The notes: generated by a model from the letters alone, not told the origin. 64,000 bases of DNA from Yersinia massiliensis CCUG 53443 (GCF_000312485.1 NZ_HE997643.1:982806-1046805); one strand, 5' to 3'. Shown: positions 1 to 11,137, counted from the first letter of the stretch. Numbers and translations are program-made.

Positions 1-174
1 TGTATGGCGATAGCTCTGGGTATTCTACTGCTCAGTGGCTGTGTGCGCCTCGAGGTAGCAACTCCCGAAAAACCCATCACGATTAATATGAACGTCAAGA
101 TTGAGCATGAAATTCAGATTAGAGTGGATAAAGATGTGGAAAACCTGCTCAAAAATCAATCCAACTTGTTCTAA
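1..174 (+). CDS. ynbE: YnbE-like small outer-membrane lipoprotein (5' end at window edge)
   Basis: The frame is open from base 1 and stops at 172-174. An ATG lies at 4-6, but the true start could be just upstream of the window, so I treat the 5' end as uncertain. A hydrophobic stretch ends in a lipobox (LLSGC), which predicts signal peptidase II processing and lipid anchoring. The mature part carries the 'PITINMNVKIEHEIQI' type core that I know from E. coli YnbE. In E. coli, ynbE sits between ydbH and ydbL, and YdbH/YnbE are linked to lipid transport between the envelope membranes; ydbL follows here after 9 bases, which supports the assignment. The biochemical role comes from family knowledge only. 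Confidence 0.85.
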   Translation, partial: CMAIALGILLLSGCVRLEVATPEKPITINMNVKIEHEIQIRVDKDVENLLKNQSNLF

Positions 175-183
175 GGAGCCAAG

Positions 184-555
184 ATGACAAAGCAAACATT
201 AGGCTGGATTGGTGGTAAACAAGGGCGAGTTCGGGCGATTTTGGGCTGTGTGATACTGAGTGTGAGCCTGCTTTTCAGCTCAATGGCTTTCGCACTGTCA
301 TTAGAACAGGCCAAGCAGCAAGGTCGAGTGGGTGAAACGCTGAGTGGTTATTTAGCTCCGGTGAAAAAGGATCCTGAGACCTTGGCACTGGTGGAACAAA
401 TCAATATTGCTCGCGCTGAAAAATATCAGGAAGTCGCGCAAAAAAACCATATTTCCACTGAAGATGTGGCCAAGTTGGCGGGGCAGAAACTCGTTAACCG
501 TGCAGCTACAGGGGAATATGTCCGTGGTATTAATGGTCAGTGGATGAAACGCTGA
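184..555 (+). CDS. ydbL: YdbL family periplasmic protein (DUF1318)
   Basis: This 123-residue protein has an N-terminal membrane or signal segment at about residues 18-38, ending in a possible signal peptidase site after SMAFA. The rest is the DUF1318 domain, with the conserved run 'QQGRVGETLSGY' near residues 45-56 and 'VAKLAGQKL' near 100. It closely resembles E. coli YdbL throughout. An AAGGAG ribosome binding site at 173-178 precedes the ATG. It forms an operon with ynbE, nine bases upstream. In E. coli, YdbL is thought to assist the YdbH-YnbE envelope lipid transport pair; that role is inferred from context. Confidence 0.88.
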   Translation: MTKQTLGWIGGKQGRVRAILGCVILSVSLLFSSMAFALSLEQAKQQGRVGETLSGYLAPVKKDPETLALVEQINIARAEKYQEVAQKNHISTEDVAKLAGQKLVNRAATGEYVRGINGQWMKR

Positions 556-588
556 TTTTTATCCGCAGGGTTTAGGTCAAACGATTAG

Positions 589-621
589 GTCAAACGCCCG
601 CTTTTGACGCAGGCGTTTGAC
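589..621. terminator. Hairpin between convergent ydbL and dalT
   Basis: Perfect 10-base arms GTCAAACGCC (589-598) and GGCGTTTGAC (612-621) enclose a 13-base loop. The hairpin lies between the convergent stops of ydbL (555) and dalT (643). Neither side has a good T-run, so it may be a bidirectional barrier or a decayed terminator. The left arm is also preceded by a short direct repeat, TTAGGTCAAACG, seen twice at 572-596. Confidence 0.5.
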
Positions 622-642
622 TCAGATTAAAGCGCCTCGAAC

Positions 643-1956
643 TTAACGCTCAGCCTGTAAATTAGCCGCAGCAGGTTGCCCGCCGAGACTGTCGCGGGAT
701 GACTGACGGTAATAAGTATCTTCATGACCGGGTTGTTCCACTTTGACAATTAATGTCAACACGGCAGCGAACAGATACAGTGCGGTATAAACCCACACCA
801 CCCCCACGATATCGAAGAACGGCAGCACCAGCGAGGCAATTGCAGGTGCGGCAAAGTTACTGAGACCCGCGGACAAATTATAAATCGAGATCGCCGCCCC
901 TTTGTGTTCGGGTTCCAAAACAGGGAAGACGGCGGTCATCGGTACGAAGGCTGCCACGGTGATACCTAACATCACCGCAGGGATCAGCGCAGCCCAGAAA
1001 TTATGACCAAAATGCATCGGAATATAGTAGAACGCCAAGCTAGAAAGAGCGCAGCCGATGCAGCCAAACCAGCGGACTTGGCGCATCCAGCCAATTTTCT
1101 CGCCTAAAATCCCCCACATGATATTGGTGAAAATAGTCACGAAGAAGAAGACGGCCCATATCTGTAGCCATTCAGACATGCTAAAGCCAAGCCGGCCCAC
1201 AAAGAGCAGCGGCATGATAACGGCGAAACCAAACAGTGACAGGGTGTTGATGATGCGGATCAGGCAACACAAGAAGATGTTCTTGTTAGTAAATAAGATG
1301 GTAACCGCCCGCGACAGTTCTTTCATTTTCTCTTTATTGGAGAGCGAGGCTTTCGGGCTAGCGGTGCCGACATTGCGCAACAGTATTAACGCCATCAGGC
1401 CGCCGACAGTCACCCAAACAATCGCAAACCATAATGTGCCCGTTTCGCCCATCATTGGAATGGTAAAACTGGGCAGATAGCTACCCACCACACCGATACC
1501 GATGGAGTACATCGCCCAGAACCAACCCATTGCCGAAGAGAGTTGCTGTTTTGGCACGTTTTGCACGATCAGCATGACAAAGGAATAGATAAACAGTGGA
1601 TAAGCCAGACCACGAATGCCGTAGAACAGTAACATCAGCGGATAACTTTTCATGCCTAAACCAAACAGCATAAATAGGCAGTGCATCACCACCCACAGAA
1701 TGAAACCAATCCGCATTGCCCGTTGTGGCGTGATGATTTCAGCGACCACGCCTGAGCTCCATGCGGCAATCGCAGCGGCTAAGCCATACAAGGTAAACAC
1801 AAAAGCGGATTGCGCTGGGGTAAAGCCCATATCCGTAATGTGCTTGGATAAGAAGGCCATTTCAAAACCATCACCACTCATAAAGATGGCGATGGCAATG
1901 TAACCCCAAAACAAATTCATCGGCAAACCAAACCAATGGCTAGGTTTTTTTTGCAT
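643..1956 (-). CDS. dalT: D-arabinitol transporter DalT (MFS permease)
   Basis: A 437-residue, twelve-helix major facilitator permease of the inner membrane, most like the Klebsiella D-arabinitol and ribitol transporters. The open frame continues upstream. I chose the ATG at 1956 because AGAGG lies eight bases before it and the protein then begins MQKKPSHWFGLP, close to the first helix. It is the last gene of a minus-strand unit dalD-dalK-dalT, so the operon supplies uptake, oxidation and phosphorylation of one pentitol. Substrate assignment rests on the neighbours. Ribitol or another pentitol is the main alternative. Confidence 0.85.
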   Translation of the reverse strand: MQKKPSHWFGLPMNLFWGYIAIAIFMSGDGFEMAFLSKHITDMGFTPAQSAFVFTLYGLAAAIAAWSSGVVAEIITPQRAMRIGFILWVVMHCLFMLFGLGMKSYPLMLLFYGIRGLAYPLFIYSFVMLIVQNVPKQQLSSAMGWFWAMYSIGIGVVGSYLPSFTIPMMGETGTLWFAIVWVTVGGLMALILLRNVGTASPKASLSNKEKMKELSRAVTILFTNKNIFLCCLIRIINTLSLFGFAVIMPLLFVGRLGFSMSEWLQIWAVFFFVTIFTNIMWGILGEKIGWMRQVRWFGCIGCALSSLAFYYIPMHFGHNFWAALIPAVMLGITVAAFVPMTAVFPVLEPEHKGAAISIYNLSAGLSNFAAPAIASLVLPFFDIVGVVWVYTALYLFAAVLTLIVKVEQPGHEDTYYRQSSRDSLGGQPAAANLQAER

Positions 1957-2123
1957 GGTCATTTCCTCTGGCGATCGAGCGCCGGTTGGTTGAGTTGCTA
2001 GCGGCAGGCAATGCTTTGGTCGCATGAGTGGCCGCGGCAACTGAGCGTAGGGACAGCGAATGTAAAGGGCGATTTGCTCGCCCGAGCGTATTTTTAGGTT
2101 CGTGAGGTCTGTCGGTCACAGGG

Positions 2124-3587
2124 TCAGCGTTGACGTAACTGCCGCTGTTGTTGATAAAGCAGTCGGAAGCGTTCAAGGCGAGAGAACAAGGCATCCTGCC
2201 GATTCACATCGGGGATAAAACGCTGGTCAATCGGTGGTTTAGTACAAACAATTTGCTCGTGGCCGCCCACGGCCATCCACCCTAAACGCGCAGCACCCAA
2301 GGCGCCTCCTGATTCCCCTCCACTGTGAGTCACAATCGGTAAATTGAGGGTGTCAGCCATCAATTGCCCCCACCACGCGCTTCTCGCGCCACCACCAATC
2401 AATGACGCCTGGGTGAGCACCGTTCCCGCGGCTTGCAATACCGCAAGGCCGTCAGCAATCCCGAATGTGACGCCTTCTAGTACCGCGTAGCCCAGTGCAG
2501 CGCGGTCAGTGGCATGCGTCATACCGTGAAAAGCCCCCGTTGCCAGTGGGTCGTTATGTGGGGTACGTTCGCCGGAAAGATAGGGTAGGAAAATCGGGGC
2601 CAGCCGCTGATCAGATCGGCTGAGTTGAGCCACCTCAGACAGAAGGGTGGTTTCATTGGTCCCCAATAATTGGCATAACCAACGTAGCGCACTGGCTGCC
2701 GTTAACATGACACTCATCTGATGCCAGCGATTGGGGAGCGCATGACAAAAGGCATGTACCGCTGATTGCGGATTAGGGCGATAGCTATCGTTAACGGCAA
2801 ACAATACGCCGGACGTGCCTAATGAGATAAAACCATCACCAGGATTAATCGCGCCGATACCGACAGCACTGGCGGCGTTATCGCCACCCCCTCCGGCAAT
2901 CACGACTTTATTGGACAAGCCCCATTCGCGAGCAATATCTGCTTTTAAATACCCGCTGGGTTCACTGCCTTCGATCAAACGTGGCATCATATCGCGCGTT
3001 AGCCCACAAGCGGCAAGCAGGGTATCTGACCAGTCCCGCTTTGCCACATCCAGCCAGAGTGTGCCCGCGGCATCTGACATATCACTGACTTTATCGCCGC
3101 TCATCATCCAACGTAGATAATCCTTGGGTAATAGCACCGTTGATAATTGAGCGAACACGTCCGGTTCGTGGCGGGCGACCCACAGCAGTTTCGGCGCGGT
3201 AAAGCCGGGCATAGCCAGATTGCCGGCAATGTCGTGCAACTGCGGTGCATTACGGGTCAGCGTTTCACACTCATCGGCGCAGCGGGCATCGTTCCACAAA
3301 ATGGCAGGGCGTAAAATGCGATCTTCACGATTTAGCAATACTGCGCCATGCATTTGACCGGAAAGACCAATGGCGAGGATCTCCCCCCAGCGTTGCGGAA
3401 TTTTATGGTGCAACCGGCCAATCACTCTTTGCGTCGCTTGCCACCAGTCAGTTGGATTTTGCTCAGACCACAGTGGATGAGGACGTTGCACCGTCAGTGG
3501 TTCGCCTTCGCTCGCCACAATTTGGCCGCGCTCATCAATCACCATGGCTTTTATTTCTGATGTGCCTAAATCAAGTCCAAGATACAT
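2124..3587 (-). CDS. dalK: D-xylulose kinase DalK (FGGY family)
   Basis: A 487-residue FGGY carbohydrate kinase, the usual xylulokinase length. It phosphorylates D-xylulose to D-xylulose 5-phosphate, which enters the pentose phosphate pathway. The N-terminal phosphate-binding motif is YLGLDLGTSEIKA at residues 2-14. 'QMHGAVLL' is the xylulokinase sugar-site signature, and 'GGGGDNAASAVGIG' and 'LIGGGARS' lie in the C-terminal ATPase half. The ATG at 3587 was chosen because AGGA sits seven bases before it and the canonical N-terminus follows. It lies 19 bases after dalD and about 170 bases before dalT. The product of DalD is its expected substrate. Confidence 0.92.
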   Translation of the reverse strand: MYLGLDLGTSEIKAMVIDERGQIVASEGEPLTVQRPHPLWSEQNPTDWWQATQRVIGRLHHKIPQRWGEILAIGLSGQMHGAVLLNREDRILRPAILWNDARCADECETLTRNAPQLHDIAGNLAMPGFTAPKLLWVARHEPDVFAQLSTVLLPKDYLRWMMSGDKVSDMSDAAGTLWLDVAKRDWSDTLLAACGLTRDMMPRLIEGSEPSGYLKADIAREWGLSNKVVIAGGGGDNAASAVGIGAINPGDGFISLGTSGVLFAVNDSYRPNPQSAVHAFCHALPNRWHQMSVMLTAASALRWLCQLLGTNETTLLSEVAQLSRSDQRLAPIFLPYLSGERTPHNDPLATGAFHGMTHATDRAALGYAVLEGVTFGIADGLAVLQAAGTVLTQASLIGGGARSAWWGQLMADTLNLPIVTHSGGESGGALGAARLGWMAVGGHEQIVCTKPPIDQRFIPDVNRQDALFSRLERFRLLYQQQRQLRQR

Positions 3588-3606
3588 AGTCATTCCTTGT
3601 TGAAGA

Positions 3607-4998
3607 TTAGCGGTTAGCGGCAACCCAAGTGTTAACTTGATCAATCGATTGGCGCAGTAACGCTTCAAACTGACTATCACGGGCGAGTAAGCCAAAAAGT
3701 TGGCTATCACGGGCAAATAAACCGACCGGATCGGCGGATTCGAACATGGCATGTACGGCAGGGGCATCTAAAACGCCATCCTGATATTCATACGGCAAGG
3801 TGCCTTGATGCCAACGCGCCATAAAGACAAAGAACAGTGCCGGTAACATGGCCGTTGCAGTTGGGGTGCAGCCTCGTTGATAGCATTCCATTAGTGTTGG
3901 GGTAATAAATCCGGGGATTTTGGAGAAACCATCAGCGGCTACTCGCTGGTTGGTATCGCGAATATAGGGATTACTGAAACGGTCTAAAACGACATCGCGA
4001 TAATTGGCCAGATCCAGTGGGCTAGGTGACAGTGACGGGATCACATCTTGAGTGACATAGTCATAAGCCATCTGGCGGATCGATGCCGTTTTCGTGCTCT
4101 CATGAATGTAGCTCTGCCCAATTAGACTCCCAGCCCAAGCAATACAACTGTGGCTAGCATTGAGGATACGAATCTTAGCTTCTTCATACGGCAGCACCGA
4201 CGCCACCATTTCAACGCCAACATTCTCTAGCGCGGGGCGACCGGCAATAAAATCATCTTCAATCACCCATTGGATGAATGACTCGCCCATGACCGGTACC
4301 TTATCGGCAAATCCGGTCTGTGCCAGCACCCGTGGGGCAATGTCATCTGCAGGGCGTGGGGTAATTCGATCAACCATGGTATTGGGGCTACGAGTCTGGT
4401 CGGTCGCCCAACGCAACAAGCTTTGTTGATCACGTAAGGCGAGAAACGCCAGCAGACCATGGCGGAAACGTTCACCGTTATGGCGAAGGTTATCGCAATT
4501 CAGCAACGTGACTGGGCCGCTGTGCTTTTCTTGGCGTTCCTGCAAGATACGGCTGATCGCGCCATAAATCGTTCGGCAGCCACCTTTAAGGTCCGCCTGA
4601 ATATCGGCGTTGTCTTGTTGTAGGTTAAATTGGTTATCGAGATAGTAGCCACCTTCGGTGACGGTAAAGGAGATGACACGAGTCTCTGGCAAACTCCCTT
4701 GTTCCACCAACTGACTCAGCTCCTTGTCCCAAGGAACTATCTTGCGTAGCGACGTGATTTTTTCATATTTGCGCTCGCCCGCTGGGGTCACGGTCTCTAG
4801 AACGTATTCGCCGTTTTGTGCTTGAAGAGCGGCCAATAAGGGGGCGGCATCATCGCGAATATTTGCTAGTGAGATAGTCCATCGATCATCACCAGCAGCT
4901 AATAAGCGATGTAAATACCAGGCTTGGTGGGCGCGATGGAAAGAACCGGCACCAATATGTAGCCATACAGCAGGGGTCGATTTCGTCTCAGTATTCAT
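3607..4998 (-). CDS. dalD: D-arabinitol 4-dehydrogenase DalD
   Basis: A 463-residue polyol-specific long-chain dehydrogenase of the mannitol dehydrogenase family. The nucleotide-binding start is '[15 protein letters not shown]', and a helical C-terminal domain contains the catalytic '[10 protein letters not shown]' segment, whose Lys is characteristic of the family. It oxidises D-arabinitol to D-xylulose with NAD+. The ATG at 4998 has GGAG six bases upstream; the longer open frame would add an unconserved leader. First gene of the dal operon, divergent from dalR across about 200 bases with operator-like repeats. Specificity for arabinitol over mannitol is inferred from the adjacent xylulokinase and the SorC-type regulator. 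Confidence 0.9.
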   Translation of the reverse strand: MNTETKSTPAVWLHIGAGSFHRAHQAWYLHRLLAAGDDRWTISLANIRDDAAPLLAALQAQNGEYVLETVTPAGERKYEKITSLRKIVPWDKELSQLVEQGSLPETRVISFTVTEGGYYLDNQFNLQQDNADIQADLKGGCRTIYGAISRILQERQEKHSGPVTLLNCDNLRHNGERFRHGLLAFLALRDQQSLLRWATDQTRSPNTMVDRITPRPADDIAPRVLAQTGFADKVPVMGESFIQWVIEDDFIAGRPALENVGVEMVASVLPYEEAKIRILNASHSCIAWAGSLIGQSYIHESTKTASIRQMAYDYVTQDVIPSLSPSPLDLANYRDVVLDRFSNPYIRDTNQRVAADGFSKIPGFITPTLMECYQRGCTPTATAMLPALFFVFMARWHQGTLPYEYQDGVLDAPAVHAMFESADPVGLFARDSQLFGLLARDSQFEALLRQSIDQVNTWVAANR

Positions 4999-5037
4999 AT
5001 GTTCTCCGCAGTCACAGTAGGCATTAAGATTATTCTT

Positions 5038-5119
5038 GAGCATAAGCCCTTTTGGTGAGCATTTGCCCTAATGTCGATAGGTTAGTGTAACTTTTGCCCT
5101 TTAGTTGAGCTTTAGCTCA
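5038..5119. promoter_or_regulatory. Candidate DalR (SorC-type) operators between dalD and dalR
   Basis: Two 13-base direct repeats, GAGCATAAGCCCT (5038-5050) and GAGCATTTGCCCT (5057-5069), differ at two bases and are spaced 19 bases apart, about two helical turns. A perfect inverted repeat TGAGCTTTAGCTCA (5106-5119) lies closer to dalR and shares the GAGC core. Their place between the divergent regulator and structural genes suggests DalR binding sites; the assignment is inference. Confidence 0.55.
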
Positions 5120-5206
5120 CAGAAACGACAGCGAAGATAAAAATCTGCTCGATAGCGGCGTAAACTCAGTAACATTGATAATCCAATTCCCTCATGCAGA
5201 TAACCC

Positions 5207-6154
5207 ATGCAAAAGAGTGACAAGAAATTAGACCAAGCGGCCAGAGCGGCCTGGATGTATTACGTTGCCGGGCAGACCCAACATGAAATTGCAGATGCGC
5301 TGGGTGTTTCACGGCAGGTAGCACAGCGGCTGGTGGCATGTGCGATTGATAATGGGCTGGTCAGCGTGAATATTGCGCATCCAGTCGGTCGCTGTATGGC
5401 GTTAGCTGAACGGGTAAAACAACATTATGGGTTGCAGCAGTGCCAAGTGGTGCCGAGTTTGGGCATGGACAGTACCGGTATTCAGCGGGCGATCGCGGTC
5501 GCCGGCGCGGAGGTGATGGCGCAATTTCTCCGGCAAGAGCAACCGCTGGTGATAGGGGTGGGTTCTGGGCGCAGTTTGAAAGCCGCCATTGATGAATTAC
5601 CTGATTTCGAGCGTCCGCAACACAGTTGTGTTTCGCTGATTGGGGCTATCGCCGCAGATGGGTCTTGCACGCGCTACGACGTTCCGCTGTGGATGGCAGA
5701 GAAGACACAGGGCCGATATTTTATTTTGCCAGCGCCTTTGTTTGCTGATAGCGCTGTAGATCGTGATTTATGGTGTAACCACCGAATTTATCGCATGGTG
5801 ACTGAAAAAGCGGCACAAGCGGATGTCACTTTCATTGGGATTGGTTCGATGGGTTATGACTGCCCATTGCACAAAGATGGGTTTATCACCGCGCAAGATG
5901 TTGAGGCATTGTTGGCTTCAAATGTGGTGGCCGAAATGCTCGGCAACTTTATTGATATCAATGGCCAACGTGTTGCTTATAACTTAGATCAGCGTTTAAC
6001 CAGTGCCAGCCTGCATATCGAACCAGTCAAACCTGTCATCGCGATTGCGGGTGGAAAAGAGAAACATCAAGCTATCAAAGCTGCGCTCAGCGGGCATTGG
6101 GTGAATGCTTTGGTGACGGATGAAGAAAGCGCGATGGCACTGCTACCTGATTAA
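5207..6154 (+). CDS. dalR: D-arabinitol operon regulator DalR (SorC family)
   Basis: A 315-residue SorC-type regulator. An N-terminal helix-turn-helix at about residues 17-45 ('AGQTQHEIADALGVSRQVAQRLV') is followed by a phosphosugar-binding domain related to the GPI/RpiA fold; 'LVIGVGSGRSLKAAIDEL' marks the sugar-phosphate site. It probably responds to a pentitol or pentulose phosphate and controls the divergent dalDKT operon. Family members act as repressors or activators. In Klebsiella, DalR is described as a repressor. Putative operators lie just upstream. Confidence 0.87.
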   Translation: MQKSDKKLDQAARAAWMYYVAGQTQHEIADALGVSRQVAQRLVACAIDNGLVSVNIAHPVGRCMALAERVKQHYGLQQCQVVPSLGMDSTGIQRAIAVAGAEVMAQFLRQEQPLVIGVGSGRSLKAAIDELPDFERPQHSCVSLIGAIAADGSCTRYDVPLWMAEKTQGRYFILPAPLFADSAVDRDLWCNHRIYRMVTEKAAQADVTFIGIGSMGYDCPLHKDGFITAQDVEALLASNVVAEMLGNFIDINGQRVAYNLDQRLTSASLHIEPVKPVIAIAGGKEKHQAIKAALSGHWVNALVTDEESAMALLPD

Positions 6155-6163
6155 CATCAACAT

Positions 6164-6200
6164 AAAAAATGCCAGCCTGTTAGGTAACGGACTGGCATTA
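6164..6200 (-). terminator. Terminator shared by convergent azoR and dalR
   Basis: Arms AATGCCAG (6168-6175) and CTGGCATT (6192-6199) enclose an inner GTTA/TAAC stem. Read on the minus strand, the hairpin is followed by six T, as for azoR, which ends about 95 bases earlier. Read on the plus strand it directly follows dalR but has only a short T-run. Confidence 0.65.
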
Positions 6201-6294
6201 ACATAATCACACTATTGGGTAAAACGAGGGTAATACAAGGTTACTTCCAGTCACGCATCAACGGAGACACCCATCGGTGCGTGAAAGTCACTGA

Positions 6295-7249
<955 letters not shown>

Positions 7250-10200
7250 GTGAAATCTTCTCTCGCAGCATTATCCTCCCAACTTGGGGAGTTGATGCTC
7301 CGTGACCAACAACGCCTGCGGCGTCGACTGCAAGGCGCACGAAAAGTCAATAATCCAGAAGCTGTTGAGGCCATTACGCGCGAGATTGAGGCTGAAATCG
7401 CCAACGCGACGCAACGGGTTACCCACCGCCGTGCAGCTTGTCCGGCTATCACCTATCCTGAAAGCTTGCCAGTCAGTCAGAAGAAACAAGACATTTTCAA
7501 TGCCATTCGTGACCATCAAGTGGTGATTGTCGCAGGTGAAACGGGCTCGGGTAAAACAACGCAATTGCCCAAAATTTGTCTGGAACTAGGGCGTGGCGTT
7601 AAAGGTATTATCGGTCACACACAACCTCGTCGACTGGCTGCGCGAACCGTGGCGAATCGTATTGCGGATGAATTGAGCACTTCGTTGGGTGGCTGCGTCG
7701 GCTATAAAGTCCGTTTCAACGATCAGGTCGGTGAAAATACGCTGGTTAAGCTGATGACCGACGGTATCTTGCTCGCCGAGATACAACAAGATCGTCTACT
7801 AATGCAGTATGACACCTTGATCATTGATGAGGCTCACGAGCGCAGCCTAAATATCGATTTTATCTTAGGTTATTTACGTGAGTTATTGCCTAAGCGTCCA
7901 GATCTGAAAGTTATTATTACTTCAGCGACTATCGATCCTCAGCGTTTTTCTAAGCATTTCAATAATGCGCCGATTATTGAGGTCTCTGGTCGCACCTATC
8001 CGGTTGAAGTTCGCTATCGGCCCATCGTGGATGATGCCGATGACGTTGAGCGAGATCAGTTACAAGCCATTTTTGATGCGGTCGATGAGCTGGGCCATGA
8101 AAGTCCTGGCGATATATTGATCTTTATGAGCGGTGAACGTGAGATTCGTGATACCGCTGATGCGCTGATGAAGCAAAATCTGCCTCACACCGAGGTACTG
8201 CCACTCTATGCGCGCTTATCTAATAGTGAGCAGAATAGGGTGTTTCAGTCTCACCATGGGCGGCGAATTGTACTGGCCACCAACGTGGCAGAAACCTCGC
8301 TGACGGTACCAGGTATCAAGTATGTTATCGATCCCGGTACCGCACGCATTAGCCGATACAGCTTCCGTACTAAAGTGCAGCGATTGCCAATTGAGCCGGT
8401 TTCTCAAGCGTCAGCGAATCAGCGTAAGGGCCGCTGCGGGCGTGTCTCAGACGGCATCTGTATACGCCTCTATTCCGAACAAGATTTCCTCTCACGTCCT
8501 GAATTTACTGATCCGGAAATTCTGCGTACTAACTTAGCATCCGTTATTTTGCAAATGACGTCACTGGGCCTAGGGGATATAGCGGCATTCCCGTTTGTGG
8601 AAGCCCCAGATAAGCGCAATATTCAGGATGGTGTCCGGCTGTTAGAAGAGTTAGGTGCGATAAAAACTGCCGAAAACGGGCATCAACAATTGACTCCGTT
8701 AGGTCGCCAGCTCGCGCAATTACCAGTCGACCCTCGTTTGGCAAGGATGGTGCTGGAAGCGCAGCGAAGTGGCAGTGTGCGCGAACTGATGATTATCACA
8801 TCGGCATTATCGATCCAAGATCCTCGCGAGCGCCCGATGGATAAACAGCAGGCATCGGATGAGAAACACCGTCGTTTTGCAGATAAAGACTCTGATTTCC
8901 TTGCCTTTGTTAATCTGTGGGATTACCTGAAAGAGCAGCAAAAAGAGCTGTCCTCAGCACAGTTTCGCAAATTATGTCGCAGCGATTTCCTGAACTATTT
9001 GCGTGTACGTGAGTGGCAAGATATTTACACCCAACTGCGTCAGGTGGTGAAGGAACTGGGGATCCCGGTGAACAGTGTTGCTGCGGATTACCGTAGCGTG
9101 CACACCGCGATATTAACGGGTTTGCTATCTCACATTGGCCAGAAAGATGTCGATAAGCAAGAGTACACCGGTGCACGTAATGCGCGATTCGCTATCTTCC
9201 CAGGTTCCGGCCTATTCAAAAAACCGCCGAAATGGTCCATGGTGGCTGAATTGGTTGAAACCAGCCGATTATGGGGCCGTATTGCAGCGCGTATTGAGCC
9301 GGAATGGATAGAGCCTTTGGCTCAGCATTTAGTGAAACACCATTATAGCGATCCCCATTGGGAGAAGGCGCAGGGCGCAGTAATGGCGAGTGAGAAGGTC
9401 ACCTTATTTGGTTTACCTATAGTCACTGAGCGTAAAATCAATTATGGCCCGATAGATCCGCCACTTTGCCGTGAGTTATTCATCCGCCACGGGTTGGTGG
9501 AGGGGGATTGGCAAACGCGCCATGCCTTCTTCCGCGCCAACCTCAAGTTGCTGGCTGAGGTTGAAGAACTCGAACATAAATCTCGTCGGCGTGACATTCT
9601 GGTCGATGATGAGACATTGTTTAACTTCTATGATCAGCGAATTGGTCGGGAGGTTATTTCTGCTCGTCACTTTGACAATTGGTGGAAAAAAACCAGCCAA
9701 ACGCAACCGGAGTTGCTGAACTTTGAAAAAACCATGCTGATTAAGGATGGTGCGAACAAAGTTAATCCGTTGGACTATCCCAACTTTTGGTATCAAGGTG
9801 ATCTCAAGCTGCGACTATCTTATCAATTTGAACCGGGCACGGATGCTGATGGGGTAACGGTTCATATTCCGTTGCCTATTCTAAATCAGGTGCAAGAACA
9901 GGGCTTTGATTGGCAGATTCCAGGCATACGCCGTGAATTAGTCATTGCATTGATTAAATCATTACCAAAGCCAGTGCGGCGCAATTTTGTTCCCGCCCCT
10001 AACTACGCAGAAGCGTTCCTTGCACGGGTCACACCACTGGAAACGGATCTGTTAGATGCATTAGAACGTGAGTTGCGGCGAATGACCGGTGTGACGGTGT
10101 CACGTGATAGTTGGCAATGGGATCAGGTGCCTGATCACCTAAAAATAACTTTCCGTGTATTGGATGATAAGAACCGCACACTACGCGAAGGCAAAGATTT

Positions 10201-11137
10201 GGCCGCCTTGAAAATACAGCTACAAGCTAAAGTGCAGGAAACCCTTTCGGCGGTTGCTGATGACGGTATCGAGCAAAACGACTTACATATCTGGAGTTTT
10301 GGCGATCTTCCCATATGTTATCAACAGCGCCGTGGTGGGTATGAGGTCAAAGCCTATCCGGCACTGGTGGATGAGAAAGACAGTGTCGCGATCCGCTTAT
10401 TTGATACTGAAACCCAACAGCAACAGGCCATGTGGCAAGGTACTCGGCGGTTATTGTTACTGAATATTCCCTCGCCAATTAAATATTTACATGAAAAGTT
10501 GCCGAACAAATCCAAACTCGGCCTTTATTTCAATACTTATGGCAAAGTGATGGATCTGATTGATGATTGCATTGCTTGCGGGGTGGATAAATTGGTCGCT
10601 CAGTATGGCGGGCCAGTGTGGCAAGAAGCTGATTTTGCTCGGTTACAGGAAAAGGTTCGCGCTGAGCTTAATGAAACAGTCGTCGAAATTGCCAAACAAG
10701 TTGAACAGATCCTGACCACCGTATTCAGCATTAATAAGCGGTTGAAGGGGCGGGTAGATATCTCGCAGGCATTGGCACTCTCTGATATCAAAGCACAACT
10801 AGGTGGGCTGATTTATCGTGGATTTGTGACCAATAATGGCTGGAAGCGTTTACCGGATACCTTGCGTTACTTGCAAGCCATCGAACGTCGTATGGAAAAA
10901 TTGGCGATTGACCCCCATCGTGATCGAGCGCAAATGCAACGCATAGAGCATGTACAACAGATGTGGCAGCAATGGCTCACTAAACTACCACCCAAACGCC
11001 AGCAAGATGATGATGTGAAAGAAGTTCGTTGGATGATTGAAGAGCTACGTGTCAGCTTATTCGCCCAACAGCTCGGGACGCTTTATCCTATTTCTGATAA
11101 GCGGATCCTCCAAACGATCGAGCAACTTTCAGCCTGA
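7250..11137 (+). CDS. hrpA: ATP-dependent RNA helicase HrpA (DEAH box)
   Basis: A 1295-residue DEAH-box RNA helicase, the normal HrpA length. Walker A GETGSGKTT is at residues 96-104, DEAH at 193-196, the SAT motif at 225-227, and the motif VI-like QRKGRCGR follows 'NVAETSLT'. The helicase-associated and OB-fold domains follow, then the long DUF3418 C-terminal region typical of HrpA. It acts on structured mRNA, and E. coli HrpA is linked to mRNA processing and rescue of collided ribosomes. The start is GTG with AAGGA nine bases upstream. A strong intrinsic terminator follows. Confidence 0.96.
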   Translation: MKSSLAALSSQLGELMLRDQQRLRRRLQGARKVNNPEAVEAITREIEAEIANATQRVTHRRAACPAITYPESLPVSQKKQDIFNAIRDHQVVIVAGETGSGKTTQLPKICLELGRGVKGIIGHTQPRRLAARTVANRIADELSTSLGGCVGYKVRFNDQVGENTLVKLMTDGILLAEIQQDRLLMQYDTLIIDEAHERSLNIDFILGYLRELLPKRPDLKVIITSATIDPQRFSKHFNNAPIIEVSGRTYPVEVRYRPIVDDADDVERDQLQAIFDAVDELGHESPGDILIFMSGEREIRDTADALMKQNLPHTEVLPLYARLSNSEQNRVFQSHHGRRIVLATNVAETSLTVPGIKYVIDPGTARISRYSFRTKVQRLPIEPVSQASANQRKGRCGRVSDGICIRLYSEQDFLSRPEFTDPEILRTNLASVILQMTSLGLGDIAAFPFVEAPDKRNIQDGVRLLEELGAIKTAENGHQQLTPLGRQLAQLPVDPRLARMVLEAQRSGSVRELMIITSALSIQDPRERPMDKQQASDEKHRRFADKDSDFLAFVNLWDYLKEQQKELSSAQFRKLCRSDFLNYLRVREWQDIYTQLRQVVKELGIPVNSVAADYRSVHTAILTGLLSHIGQKDVDKQEYTGARNARFAIFPGSGLFKKPPKWSMVAELVETSRLWGRIAARIEPEWIEPLAQHLVKHHYSDPHWEKAQGAVMASEKVTLFGLPIVTERKINYGPIDPPLCRELFIRHGLVEGDWQTRHAFFRANLKLLAEVEELEHKSRRRDILVDDETLFNFYDQRIGREVISARHFDNWWKKTSQTQPELLNFEKTMLIKDGANKVNPLDYPNFWYQGDLKLRLSYQFEPGTDADGVTVHIPLPILNQVQEQGFDWQIPGIRRELVIALIKSLPKPVRRNFVPAPNYAEAFLARVTPLETDLLDALERELRRMTGVTVSRDSWQWDQVPDHLKITFRVLDDKNRTLREGKDLAALKIQLQAKVQETLSAVADDGIEQNDLHIWSFGDLPICYQQRRGGYEVKAYPALVDEKDSVAIRLFDTETQQQQAMWQGTRRLLLLNIPSPIKYLHEKLPNKSKLGLYFNTYGKVMDLIDDCIACGVDKLVAQYGGPVWQEADFARLQEKVRAELNETVVEIAKQVEQILTTVFSINKRLKGRVDISQALALSDIKAQLGGLIYRGFVTNNGWKRLPDTLRYLQAIERRMEKLAIDPHRDRAQMQRIEHVQQMWQQWLTKLPPKRQQDDDVKEVRWMIEELRVSLFAQQLGTLYPISDKRILQTIEQLSA

